Below are positions 57,468 through 64,000 of a DNA stretch of 64,000 nucleotides, in pieces; within the stretch, counting starts at the first letter, position 1; each line of letters opens with the position of its first letter. This DNA is from Streptococcus sp. X13SY08 (GTDB lineage: Bacteria > Bacillota > Bacilli > Lactobacillales > Streptococcaceae): NCBI RefSeq assembly GCF_001182825.2, contig NZ_LFYO02000002.1:372001-436000 (forward strand), read 5' to 3'. The translations under genes were made by a program, and so were the position numbers. The notes below the pieces were generated by a model. The model was not told the DNA's origin. It searched no databases and worked only from the letters and a program-made list of their open reading frames with translations.

Positions 57468-57496
57468 TTTACAAATGCTAGAATCTGTGTTATATT
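57468..57496 (+). promoter_or_regulatory. Promoter of the intergenic small RNA
   Basis: TTTACA (57468-57473), a 17-nt spacer and TATATT (57491-57496). Expected transcription start near 57503 (AAGTCC region), with no ORF downstream on this strand before the terminator. Confidence 0.7.
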
Positions 57497-57502
57497 AAGT
57501 CC

Positions 57503-57666
57503 ATGCGATGAGTCGATTTGGTCTTCGGACCATAATATTGCGCTGAGGAAATCTACATTCAATTGTAACGCAGGAGCGGATTTTGATAGATTGTGTGAAC
57601 CTTTTTATCACATGCTCCACAAGGAAGCATGCCTCAAACCCTCTACCAAAAGGTAGAGGGTTTTTT
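57503..57666 (+). ncRNA. Probable small RNA of about 165 nt, family not identified
   Basis: A free-standing unit: good promoter at 57468-57496, no plausible coding frame, and a strong terminator AAACCCTCTACC-AAAA-GGTAGAGGGTTT plus T-run at 57636-57666. Visible helices are TGGTC-TTCG-GACCA (57520-57533), TGTGA/TCACA around a U-rich loop (about 57592-57611) and CATGCTCC-ACAA-GG(A)AGCATG (57611-57631). It does not match what I recall of 6S, 4.5S, tmRNA, RNase P, T-box or CiaR-dependent csRNAs. It is convergent with rgg and the terminator lies just past the rgg stop. Confidence 0.6.
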
Positions 57667-57678
57667 ATATTTTATAGG

Positions 57679-58566
57679 CTAAATAGGCTCAGCTTCGCGA
57701 CTAATAATCTCCTCATAGTCTTTCAAAAAGTGCTGATAGTAACCATCTTTATCCAGTTGACGGAAAATATGGAGGCTTTTCTGCATTCGTTCTTTCCCTT
57801 TTTCAAAATCACCTTGCAGATAAGATAGCCAACCTTGGCAGAATATCAAGACAGTTTGGGCTAAGTAATCATGATGAGGAATAATCAGTTCAGCCTTTTT
57901 TATAAAATAGAGGGCTTGTGAAGTATCTTCATGCTCCAGAGTAGTTGTAAGACTATTAATTGCCAATCTTCCAACTGCTTGACGGTTATCGTAGTCATGC
58001 CGATAATAATGAGAGGTACTAATGATCTCTTTCGATAGAAGTAGTAATGTATTATAGGGAACAAAATAAGAGGCCTGACTCAGGAAGTAAATTTCATATT
58101 GCCCCCAATATTCAATAGAAAACAAGTAATATGAAAGAAGTTGAATTTCTTCATTGTTAATGCCATAGAGCTCAGGATTACTATCGTACAAAAAAGTTTT
58201 TAAGAGGATCAAGCAGAGAGCATGAGTAATCCGTTCGGCCTTTGTCTTAAGAATATCTAACTGATTCATTTTCACATCATATAGACGTCTAATCTCCTCG
58301 AAATTTTTTGAAGCAAAAAGCGAGTGTAGATGTTGAAAGTAATGAATATTCTTCTTACTATGAAATTGATTGCAATGACTGATGAACTCATCAATACTCA
58401 TATGTAGTTTACTGACTAAATAATGCAGTTTAATAAAGGAAATTTCAACATTGTAATTTTCAAAACGTGAAATTTGTGATTTAGAAATAATATCACAAGC
58501 TAAATCGTCTAGTGACAAGTTTCTGGATTTTCTAAGAAGTTGAAATATTTTTCCTATATTCTCCAT
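57679..58566 (-). CDS. Rgg/GadR/MutR family transcriptional regulator
   Basis: 295 aa. An N-terminal XRE helix-turn-helix (residues 1-60: IGKIFQLLRKSRNLSLDDLA, SKSQISRFENYNVEISFIKL) followed by a helical TPR-like domain typical of Rgg proteins, which bind short hydrophobic peptides. GGAGGAATTT lies before the start at 58566. I looked for an SHP-type peptide gene nearby and found none; the divergent neighbour is the truncated gene at 58732. It may be an orphan Rgg or have lost its partner. Confidence 0.9.
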   Translation of the reverse strand: MENIGKIFQLLRKSRNLSLDDLACDIISKSQISRFENYNVEISFIKLHYLVSKLHMSIDEFISHCNQFHSKKNIHYFQHLHSLFASKNFEEIRRLYDVKMNQLDILKTKAERITHALCLILLKTFLYDSNPELYGINNEEIQLLSYYLFSIEYWGQYEIYFLSQASYFVPYNTLLLLSKEIISTSHYYRHDYDNRQAVGRLAINSLTTTLEHEDTSQALYFIKKAELIIPHHDYLAQTVLIFCQGWLSYLQGDFEKGKERMQKSLHIFRQLDKDGYYQHFLKDYEEIISREAEPI

Positions 58567-58731
58567 TAAATTCCTCCTTTTTTACTAAGGAAACAAAGTA
58601 TAGTATATCAAACTTTTTATTAAAAATTGTGAAAGGTTCCTAATTTACAACATTTTGAAGAGAATTGTCTTTTTATGTTAAACTGGTTATGTAAAGTTCA
58701 AAGATAAAAAATGCATAAACTAGGAGGTTTT

Positions 58732-58872
58732 ATGGAGACAGATGCAGCTCTTATGTATAAAAAAGTTGAATATGTGATTGGTTTGATTGTCCAGAAAAAA
58801 ATTACAGCCTACAGATTGTCAGAAGACATCAAGCATTGTTATGGTGAAAATATCTATAAGATGAGTCTTCAT
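58732..58872 (+). pseudogene. 5' fragment of a small gene divergent from rgg, fused to the pepF end
   Basis: ATG at 58732 with a strong AGGAGG site: METDAALMYKKVEYVIGLIV, then QKKITAYRLSEDIKHCYGEN, IYKMSLHN. At about 58870 the sequence becomes the reverse strand of pepF, so the 3' part of this gene and the last part of pepF were lost in one deletion. The preserved 47 residues look helical, possibly a small DNA-binding protein; family unknown. Being divergent from rgg with its own ribosome site, it could have been the Rgg target. Confidence 0.6.
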
Positions 58873-60445
58873 AATTTCGCCAATTCTTGCGCTGACATGC
58901 TCGCACCAAGGGATAGAGTTTCAAGCCAGGTTTCGACAACTTCGTCAGGATTTTCTTCCAATTGTTTTGCCATGGCTGTACCAATGGTCAAACCTGCCGA
59001 GTAAGTATATGGATAGGGTCCCATGTAGTAATGAGGTTGACGCATCCAGATGAGACCTGCATCGTCACCGATTTCAAATTCCTCGCCCCAGAATTCTTTG
59101 AGGATATTGAGTTTGATTTCGCAGAGGATATCACCATTCATGTATTCATCATTGTCCATACGTGTGTAGACTTCGCGTTGGAAAGCAGCTTCCAGCAGGT
59201 GAGTTACCATGTTATGGAAATATGTACGGCTGATGAGTTCGCTAATCAAGTGGGATTTGAAGCCAGAATTATCACCATTTTGTTTGAGAAGGGTGTTACA
59301 TGTCAAGACTTCATTAGCTGTAGAGGGTGGGTGCCTCGATGAAGTAAAGGGAAGGTTCATAGTTGAGGATGCTTTGTTTTTTAGCCAATTGGAAATGTCC
59401 AGCATGACCAAGTTCATGTGCTAAAACTAGGACTTCATTCATGAGACCAGTCCAAGAAAGCAGAATATAAGATGGTCCGTCATAAAGGGTTGCTCAGGTG
59501 TGATACGCTGATTGAATTCAGATGGCAAGCTAATCTTCAAGTCTGCGTGTGTAATCTTATCAAGACCGTGTGCTTTTGCCATTAGTTTGACAAAACGACG
59601 CATGTGCGGAGCCAATTCTTTCATAATGACACCAATCTGACGGTTGAAGAGGTCACGAGACACATTTTGCTGGAAGAGAAGATAATCAATGGTTGAGTCA
59701 AAGCCACGCAATTTTGCTTCAATTTGCTCATTTTTAACATTGGCTAAGTAATTAGCAGCGGTGGTATTTTTATAAGCGCGAAGCGTTTTGTAGAAACTTT
59801 TTGCGGATTCACGACGTAGTTCAGTATCATGGCTAATTTCGTAATCATTTTCAAAGAGAACATAAGAATTGGCGTAGCTCTGTCCATTTGCCTCAAAGCT
59901 ATCAACGGTCATATCCTCGAACTTAGTCGTTTCATAGTTGCTATATGCTTGCTGGAAGGTTGGTGCCAAATTTGCCAAGAGTTCTTCTTGGAGTGGGTCA
60001 AATTGATGTGGTTTGAAGCGGATGATGTCTTCTAAATAAGATGTCCATTGAGGCTGAGCAACTTGTACTTTTTCTAAAAGTTTAACTCTTGGAGGCCAAG
60101 TTCGGTAGACAAGAACGCAAGTGATGGGTAAACTTCTGCATGTACATTCTCAAATTGATTAGCAATAGTAGCTAATTTTGTGTTCATCTTGTCCACATCC
60201 AAGTTGAGGAAGGCATAGTGGGAGAGATTGCTCTGTACTGCTAAAATTGCCTCGTACTCCTTTAAAGCGGCGATAATTAAGTCAACGGTTGAAAGTTTAC
60301 CCTTATAGTTAGCTTCAAATGCTTTGACACGTGTTTTATAGTCTGAAAGTGCTGTTTGAAAAGCTTGGTCAGATGGGTAGATGAGGGACGTATCCCAGGT
60401 TTCTTGTACATCAATATCTTGACGTTTTGGCATGGCTGATGTCAT
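58869..60445 (-). pseudogene. pepF: Oligoendopeptidase F, fragmented and 3'-truncated
   Basis: The start at 60445 reads MTSAMPKRQDIDVQETWDTS to LSTELGLQEL, then stops. A second segment (LLANLAPTFQQAYSNYETTK to SEFNQRITPEQPFMTDHLIF) is in another frame. A third holds the zinc motif HELGHAGHFQLAKKQ (about 59373-59417) and shifts frame near 59325-59340. The last segment (STANEVLTCNTLLKQNGDNS to SLGASMSAQELAKL) ends at the 58.87-kb junction, losing about 40 C-terminal residues. Parts between segments are also missing (about 1575 bp against about 1800). M3 family metallopeptidase, inactive here. Confidence 0.9.
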
Positions 60446-60555
60446 TAATTTCTCCTTTTAAAAATATTTCCCAGTCTCTGAAAATGGAAATAACAGAATA
60501 CTGTGAAAACCTTGATTGTTACTTAGAAATATTATATCACAATCATTGAAAAAAC

Positions 60556-60584
60556 TTGACAAATTTTCAAAATACTTAGATAAT
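60556..60584 (+). promoter_or_regulatory. Promoter of the ATP-cone gene
   Basis: TTGACA (60556-60561), a 17-nt spacer and GATAAT (60579-60584). The leader is about 90 nt and includes GGTC/GACC and GGCC-containing stems shortly before the ribosome site. Confidence 0.65.
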
Positions 60585-60681
60585 AGAAGTATCTTGAAAA
60601 GGCTTTACCGGCCAAGTTTCTTCTTGTTTTTGAGAGTGTAGTGGAGGTCGGAGGTTGCTGACCCCTAGAAATGGAGTACGT

Positions 60682-61020
60682 ATGCAAGTTATCAAACGCA
60701 GTGGTGAAGTCGTTGACTTTGATCCAGAGAAAATCTACCAAGCTATCGTAAAAGCAGCCCAGACAGTCTACGTAATTGACGATACCTGGCGTCAAAACTT
60801 GGTCAATGTCACCAAGAAAGTTGTCTTGGATTTGGAAGAGGCCCACACGGAGCGTCCAACCATCAGTATGGTTCAATCGCAAGTGGAACATCGTCTCTTA
60901 GATGCTGGCTATATTTCTATCGCTCAACATTATATCTCTTACCGTTTGCAACGCGATTTGGAACGCAATGGCTACGCGGATAAAATTATCGTTCATTTGA
61001 GCTTTGAACAAATTCGTTAA
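60682..61020 (+). CDS. Stand-alone ATP-cone domain protein
   Basis: 112 aa from the ATG at 60682 with GGAG 6-9 nt upstream. MQVIKRSGEVVDFDPEKIYQ, AIVKAAQTV and SQVEHRLLDAGYISIAQHYI match the ATP-cone found at the N-terminus of ribonucleotide reductases and in NrdR. Nothing follows the cone, and no reductase or zinc-finger part is present. It may be a free allosteric or regulatory cone, or a remnant that stayed in frame. It has its own promoter and terminator, which favours a real gene. Confidence 0.75.
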   Translation: MQVIKRSGEVVDFDPEKIYQAIVKAAQTVYVIDDTWRQNLVNVTKKVVLDLEEAHTERPTISMVQSQVEHRLLDAGYISIAQHYISYRLQRDLERNGYADKIIVHLSFEQIR

Positions 61021-61031
61021 GAAAAAAGTAC

Positions 61032-61051
61032 ACCGCCAATGGCGGTTTTTT
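61032..61051 (+). terminator. Terminator of the ATP-cone gene
   Basis: ACCGCC-AAT-GGCGGT followed by TTTTTT, 11 nt past the stop. Confidence 0.85.
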
Positions 61052-61073
61052 AACTAATACTATAAAACTCTCT

Positions 61074-61337
61074 ATGTTACATACAAACGATACTCATTCT
61101 TACATACAAATCGCTCAAGTCTTGCTCCTAGCAACTTTTGGTGTTCTGATTGGAGATGCATTAACAATCGGTATGGCGAGTCTATTGCCAGCTGCGATGC
61201 CATTCCATTTGGATATGAAGGACATGCTCTTAATCTCAGTAGCCTTTATCGTGATTACGGTCTTGGCAAGTCTGTTATCTATCCGACGTTTTGCCAAAAT
61301 CGATCCAATCGAAATTATCAATGGAGGTGAAGCTTAA
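61074..61337 (+). pseudogene. FtsX-like ABC permease, C-terminal fragment
   Basis: About 87 residues: IQIAQVLLLATFGVLIGDAL, PFHLDMKDMLLISVAFIVIT and the terminal LLSIRRFAKIDPIEIINGGE that ends FtsX/MacB-type permeases of the HrtB/Vex kind. The first part of the gene (roughly 250 residues with the extracellular domain) is absent; upstream is the ATP-cone terminator. It abuts the ATPase start by one base, as in an operon. Confidence 0.75.
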
Positions 61338-61978
61338 TGACTGAAACGTTACGTTTAGAAAATATTCGCAAAGCCTACCAGGATGGTCAAGAGAAGCGTG
61401 TCATTTTAGATGGTGTTAACCTCAGTTTGCAACCGGGTGAAATTATTGCTATTCTTGGACCTTCTGGATCAGGGAAAAGTACACTCTTGTCTATTATCGG
61501 TTGTCTTTTGTCAGCAGACGAGGGGACTATCAAGCTGAATGGGCAAGATATCAGCGACAAAAAACAAAAAGAATGGACCAAGATTCGCAAAGAATCCATT
61601 GGCTTTATATTCCAAAATCATCAATTATTGCCACATTTGACGATGAAAGACCAGTTGGAAATGGTAGCGAAAATGGCAAAAGTTCAAGATGTTTCAGAGA
61701 AAATTGATCACCTGCTAACAGATTATTTATTAAAACAAGCAGATTTGACCTTTGAAAAAGTATCCAATGATCTATTGAAACCTTATGATCTAACCCATGC
61801 ACAATTTAAAATGATTAAATATCTTTATACTGTTGAAGGGAGGTTGGTTATTCAAAAGGATATTGAGCAATATTTTCGCATGTCTAGCGTGACAGTAGCA
61901 CGAATTTTAGTCAATCTTGAAAAAAAGGTTCGAAATCTGGATGACCAATGGACATACCGTTCTCCAAGGTTGTATTGA
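61337..61978 (+). pseudogene. Chimeric ORF: 5' part of an ABC ATPase fused to a MarR-type regulator fragment
   Basis: 213 aa in one frame. Residues 1-125 are the start of a lipoprotein/heme-exporter-type ATPase: Walker [21 protein letters not shown] and Q-loop IGFIFQNHQLLPHLTMKDQL. The signature, Walker B and H-loop are missing. From about residue 125 the sequence becomes MarR-like (DLLKPYDLTHAQFKMIKYLY, IQKDIEQYFRMSSVTVARIL) and ends abnormally after NLEKK, before the wing is complete. A deletion joining two genes in frame is the simplest reading. Neither half should work as its parent did. Confidence 0.7.
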
Positions 61979-61987
61979 GAGCGATAC

Positions 61988-62367
61988 CTAAAAACCAAGT
62001 TCTTCTATAATGCGTTTACCTTCTTGAATAGCTTCTTCAATATGTGGAAGTGGCACAACACCGTATGCACGAAAGCGATCAGGATAGCGTTTAATAATAT
62101 CTTTGTAAGTATTGTTGATATCTTGAGCCAAAGCAAGGACCTCTTCAGCGGTACCGAATTGAGGGACTTGTGGAGTGGCTGAAAGGACTTGGAAATCAAC
62201 TCCCGCCTTGTCCATCATGGCCAAGCGTTTGTCTAATTCTTCCTGTGTTGTCCCAACACCGATGCCAGCAGCGATAGCAGTACCAGTTGCCCCCAAGCCT
62301 CCAAGGGCTTTTAAATATTCTTCTGTCCATAGATGGGCGTGTGTGTCAATTGCGTGTGTATGAGTCA
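61988..62367 (-). pseudogene. Amidohydrolase (PF04909-like), 3'-truncated
   Basis: The N-terminal 126 residues from the ATG at 62367 (MTHTHAIDTHAHLWTEEYLK): metal motif DTHAHLW, then LDKRLAMMDKAGVDFQVLSA and YPDRFRAYGVVPLPHIEEAI, and a stop after IEELGF. Family members have about 330 residues, so two-thirds are gone, including the other metal ligands. GGTGG lies 6 nt before the ATG. The 3' break coincides with the end of the MarR fragment, marking a deletion junction at about 61980. Confidence 0.8.
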
Positions 62368-62583
62368 TAGTGACCACCAACTTTCTAAAAATTTCGCATC
62401 GCTAAAAATAACTATGTAGTGATATAAATATAGTATAGCATTTTTATAGTTAAATCACCAGCAAAATGAGACAGTTATCCCTATTTTTACAAGATGATTT
62501 CATGAGAAATGATTATCCAGATATACAAGGCTATAGTAAGAAAATCTACTACAATGCAGATAGCGACATTCTAGAAAATATGC

Positions 62584-62589
62584 TATAAT
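62584..62589 (+). promoter_or_regulatory. lepA -10 box
   Basis: TATAAT at 62584-62589 preceded by TGC, with AAAGGAAGAA before the ATG. The interval 62368-62580 otherwise holds only a short ORF (62466-62588, MRQLSLFLQDDFMRNDYPDI...), without ribosome site or known family, probably debris. Confidence 0.55.
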
Positions 62590-62617
62590 GAGTGGTAATA
62601 CCCTAAAAGGAAGAATT

Positions 62618-64000
62618 ATGAACGTAGAAGATTTGAAAAAACGTCAGGAGAAAATTCGTAATTTCTCCATTATTGCCCATATTGACCATGGTAAATCAAC
62701 TTTGGCAGACCGTATTTTGGAAAAAACTGAGACGGTTTCTTCCCGTGAAATGCAGGCTCAGCTCTTGGATTCCATGGATTTGGAACGTGAGCGCGGCATT
62801 ACCATTAAGCTCAATGCTGTACAGTTGAATTATAAAGCGCAGGATGGCGAAACCTACACTTTTCATCTGATTGACACCCCTGGACACGTGGACTTTACTT
62901 ATGAAGTTTCTCGTTCTTTGGCAGCCTGTGAGGGAGCTATTTTGGTGGTCGACGCAGCTCAAGGGATTGAAGCGCAGACGCTGGCCAATGTTTACTTGGC
63001 TTTGGATAATGATTTGGAAATTCTCCCTATCATCAACAAGATTGATTTGCCAGCTGCAGACCCAGAGCGTGTCCGTCAGGAAATCGAAGATGTTATTGGA
63101 TTGGATGCTTCAGAAGCTGTTTTGACTTCTGCTAAAGCAGGTATTGGAATTGAAGAAATTCTTGAGCAAACCGTTGAAAAAGTTCCAGCACCTTCAGGGG
63201 ACGTCGAAGCACCGCTTCAAGCTCTGATTTTTGACTCCGTTTATGATGCTTACCGTGGGGTTATCCTCCAAGTTCGTATTGTTAATGGTATTGTACGTCC
63301 TGGAGACAAGATTCAAATGATGTCCAATGGCAAAACATTCGATGTGACGGAAGTAGGAATTTTTACACCAAAGGCCGTTGGGCGTGAATTCCTTGCCACA
63401 GGTGACGTTGGTTATATTGCTGCATCTATTAAGACTGTTGCAGATACTCGTGTCGGTGATACAGTGACCTTGGCTACTAATCCTGCTAGTGAGCCCCTCC
63501 ATGGTTATAAGCAAATGAACCCAATGGTCTTTGCAGGTATTTACCCTATTGAGTCTAACAAATACAATGACCTTCGTGAGGCATTGGAAAAACTTCAGCT
63601 TAACGATGCTAGTTTGCAATTTGAACCAGAAACGTCTCAAGTCTTAGGTTTCGGCTTCCGTTGTGGATTCTTGGGTCTTTTGCACATGGATGTTATTCAA
63701 GAGCGTCTGGAGCGTGAATTCAATATTGATCTCATCATGACGGCGCCGTCCGTAGTCTATAATGTCAATACGACTGATGGTGAAGTCTTGCAAGTGGCTA
63801 ACCCGTCTGAGTTCCCAGACCCAACGCGTGTGGACAGTATCGAAGAACCTTATGTCAAAGCGCAAATCATGGTACCACAAGAATACGTAGGAGCTGTTAT
63901 GGAATTGGCGCAACGCAAGCGTGGGGATTTTATGACCATGGACTACATTGACGAAAATCGTGTCAATGTCATCTACCAAATTCCACTGGCTGAGATTGTG
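62618..64000 (+). CDS. lepA: Elongation factor 4 (LepA), 3' end beyond window
   Basis: 461 codons visible of about 610. GTPase motifs: G1 [18 protein letters not shown]2 region [12 protein letters not shown]3 [18 protein letters not shown] and G4 [14 protein letters not shown]. Domain II and the LepA-type [20 protein letters not shown] segment follow, then [20 protein letters not shown]. Membrane-associated ribosome-dependent GTPase that helps translation and 30S maturation. No frameshift in the visible part. Confidence 0.97.
   Translation, partial: MNVEDLKKRQEKIRNFSIIAHIDHGKSTLADRILEKTETVSSREMQAQLLDSMDLERERGITIKLNAVQLNYKAQDGETYTFHLIDTPGHVDFTYEVSRSLAACEGAILVVDAAQGIEAQTLANVYLALDNDLEILPIINKIDLPAADPERVRQEIEDVIGLDASEAVLTSAKAGIGIEEILEQTVEKVPAPSGDVEAPLQALIFDSVYDAYRGVILQVRIVNGIVRPGDKIQMMSNGKTFDVTEVGIFTPKAVGREFLATGDVGYIAASIKTVADTRVGDTVTLATNPASEPLHGYKQMNPMVFAGIYPIESNKYNDLREALEKLQLNDASLQFEPETSQVLGFGFRCGFLGLLHMDVIQERLEREFNIDLIMTAPSVVYNVNTTDGEVLQVANPSEFPDPTRVDSIEEPYVKAQIMVPQEYVGAVMELAQRKRGDFMTMDYIDENRVNVIYQIPLAEIV

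Noticed and set aside
57503..57666. The small RNA as 6S RNA or the SRP RNA
   Set aside because: The 5' and 3' ends do not pair around a central bubble as in 6S, and the GGAAGCA segment lacks the flanking SRP helix 8 core. I left it unassigned.

Overview
The window is a low-GC Firmicute chromosome segment whose gene set and order point to a streptococcus, most like the Streptococcus suis group. Pointers are gyrA followed directly by srtA, the CiaRH two-component system, a YSIRK signal peptide, the coaB/coaC/ECF cluster, the cdd-bmpA-nup nucleoside operon, a RelQ-nadK-RluA-pta string, and Rgg and PadR regulators. The species is inferred from protein resemblance, not from a search. No rRNA, tRNA, CRISPR array, intact IS element or prophage was seen.

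Layout. 0-4.5 kb: a partial CDF manganese exporter (minus), a PadR regulator with a DUF1700/DUF4097 partner, a divergent decayed AEC permease behind twin palindromic operators, and a decayed pepT. 4.5-10.6 kb: a HAD phosphatase, a DUF2130 protein, a NUDIX hydrolase, a broken YSIRK repeat protein and broken DUF1697 and GNAT genes. 10.6-14.3 kb: truB-ribF, spx, UPF0223, an IMPase and a gutted rRNA methyltransferase. 14.3-22.1 kb: pstSCAB1B2-phoU, then ciaRH. 22.1-31.8 kb: a P-loop kinase-like gene, rpsT and coaA (minus), then a nucleoside salvage and uptake operon (SAM methyltransferase, pdp, deoC, cdd, bmpA, nupABC). 31.8-36.2 kb: ldh, gyrA, srtA. 36.2-41.6 kb: decayed radC, a glutamine amidotransferase, rex, a broken DUF4649 gene, DUF1831, a cysteine desulfurase, prs, CYTH. 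41.6-45 kb: relQ-nadK-RluA-pta. 45-62.4 kb: a decay zone (two ABC exporter halves, pgm, an ECF S-component, a lipoate ligase, fhs, pepF, an ABC permease fragment, a truncated amidohydrolase) that also holds intact mutY, thrE-like, coaC, coaB, rgg, an ATP-cone gene and a probable sRNA. 62.6 kb to the end: lepA, running off the right edge.

The most striking property is gene decay. About twenty loci carry frameshifts and/or internal deletions, estimated by family comparison at about 60 to 350 bp. Housekeeping genes (gyrA, prs, coaA, nadK, lepA, rpsT, pst, truB, ribF) are intact, and 14.4-36.2 kb has no broken gene. Most losses are catabolic or accessory: peptidases, C1 metabolism, lipoate and probable pantothenate uptake, an exporter and a surface protein. 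That fits reductive evolution in a host-bound lineage. The broken pgm is the exception, because its product normally feeds capsule and glycolipid synthesis.

Regulation visible in the sequence includes four promoters whose -10 lies 6-7 nt from the start codon with no Shine-Dalgarno site (truB, the methyltransferase, coaA, mutY), suggesting leaderless mRNAs. There are three near-consensus CcpA cre sites on promoters (nucleoside operon, a small membrane gene, pgm), a perfect 27-bp palindrome in the prs leader, a hairpin cluster between bmpA and its transporter genes, a UUG-started rpsT, and a free-standing sRNA transcription unit at about 57.47-57.67 kb.
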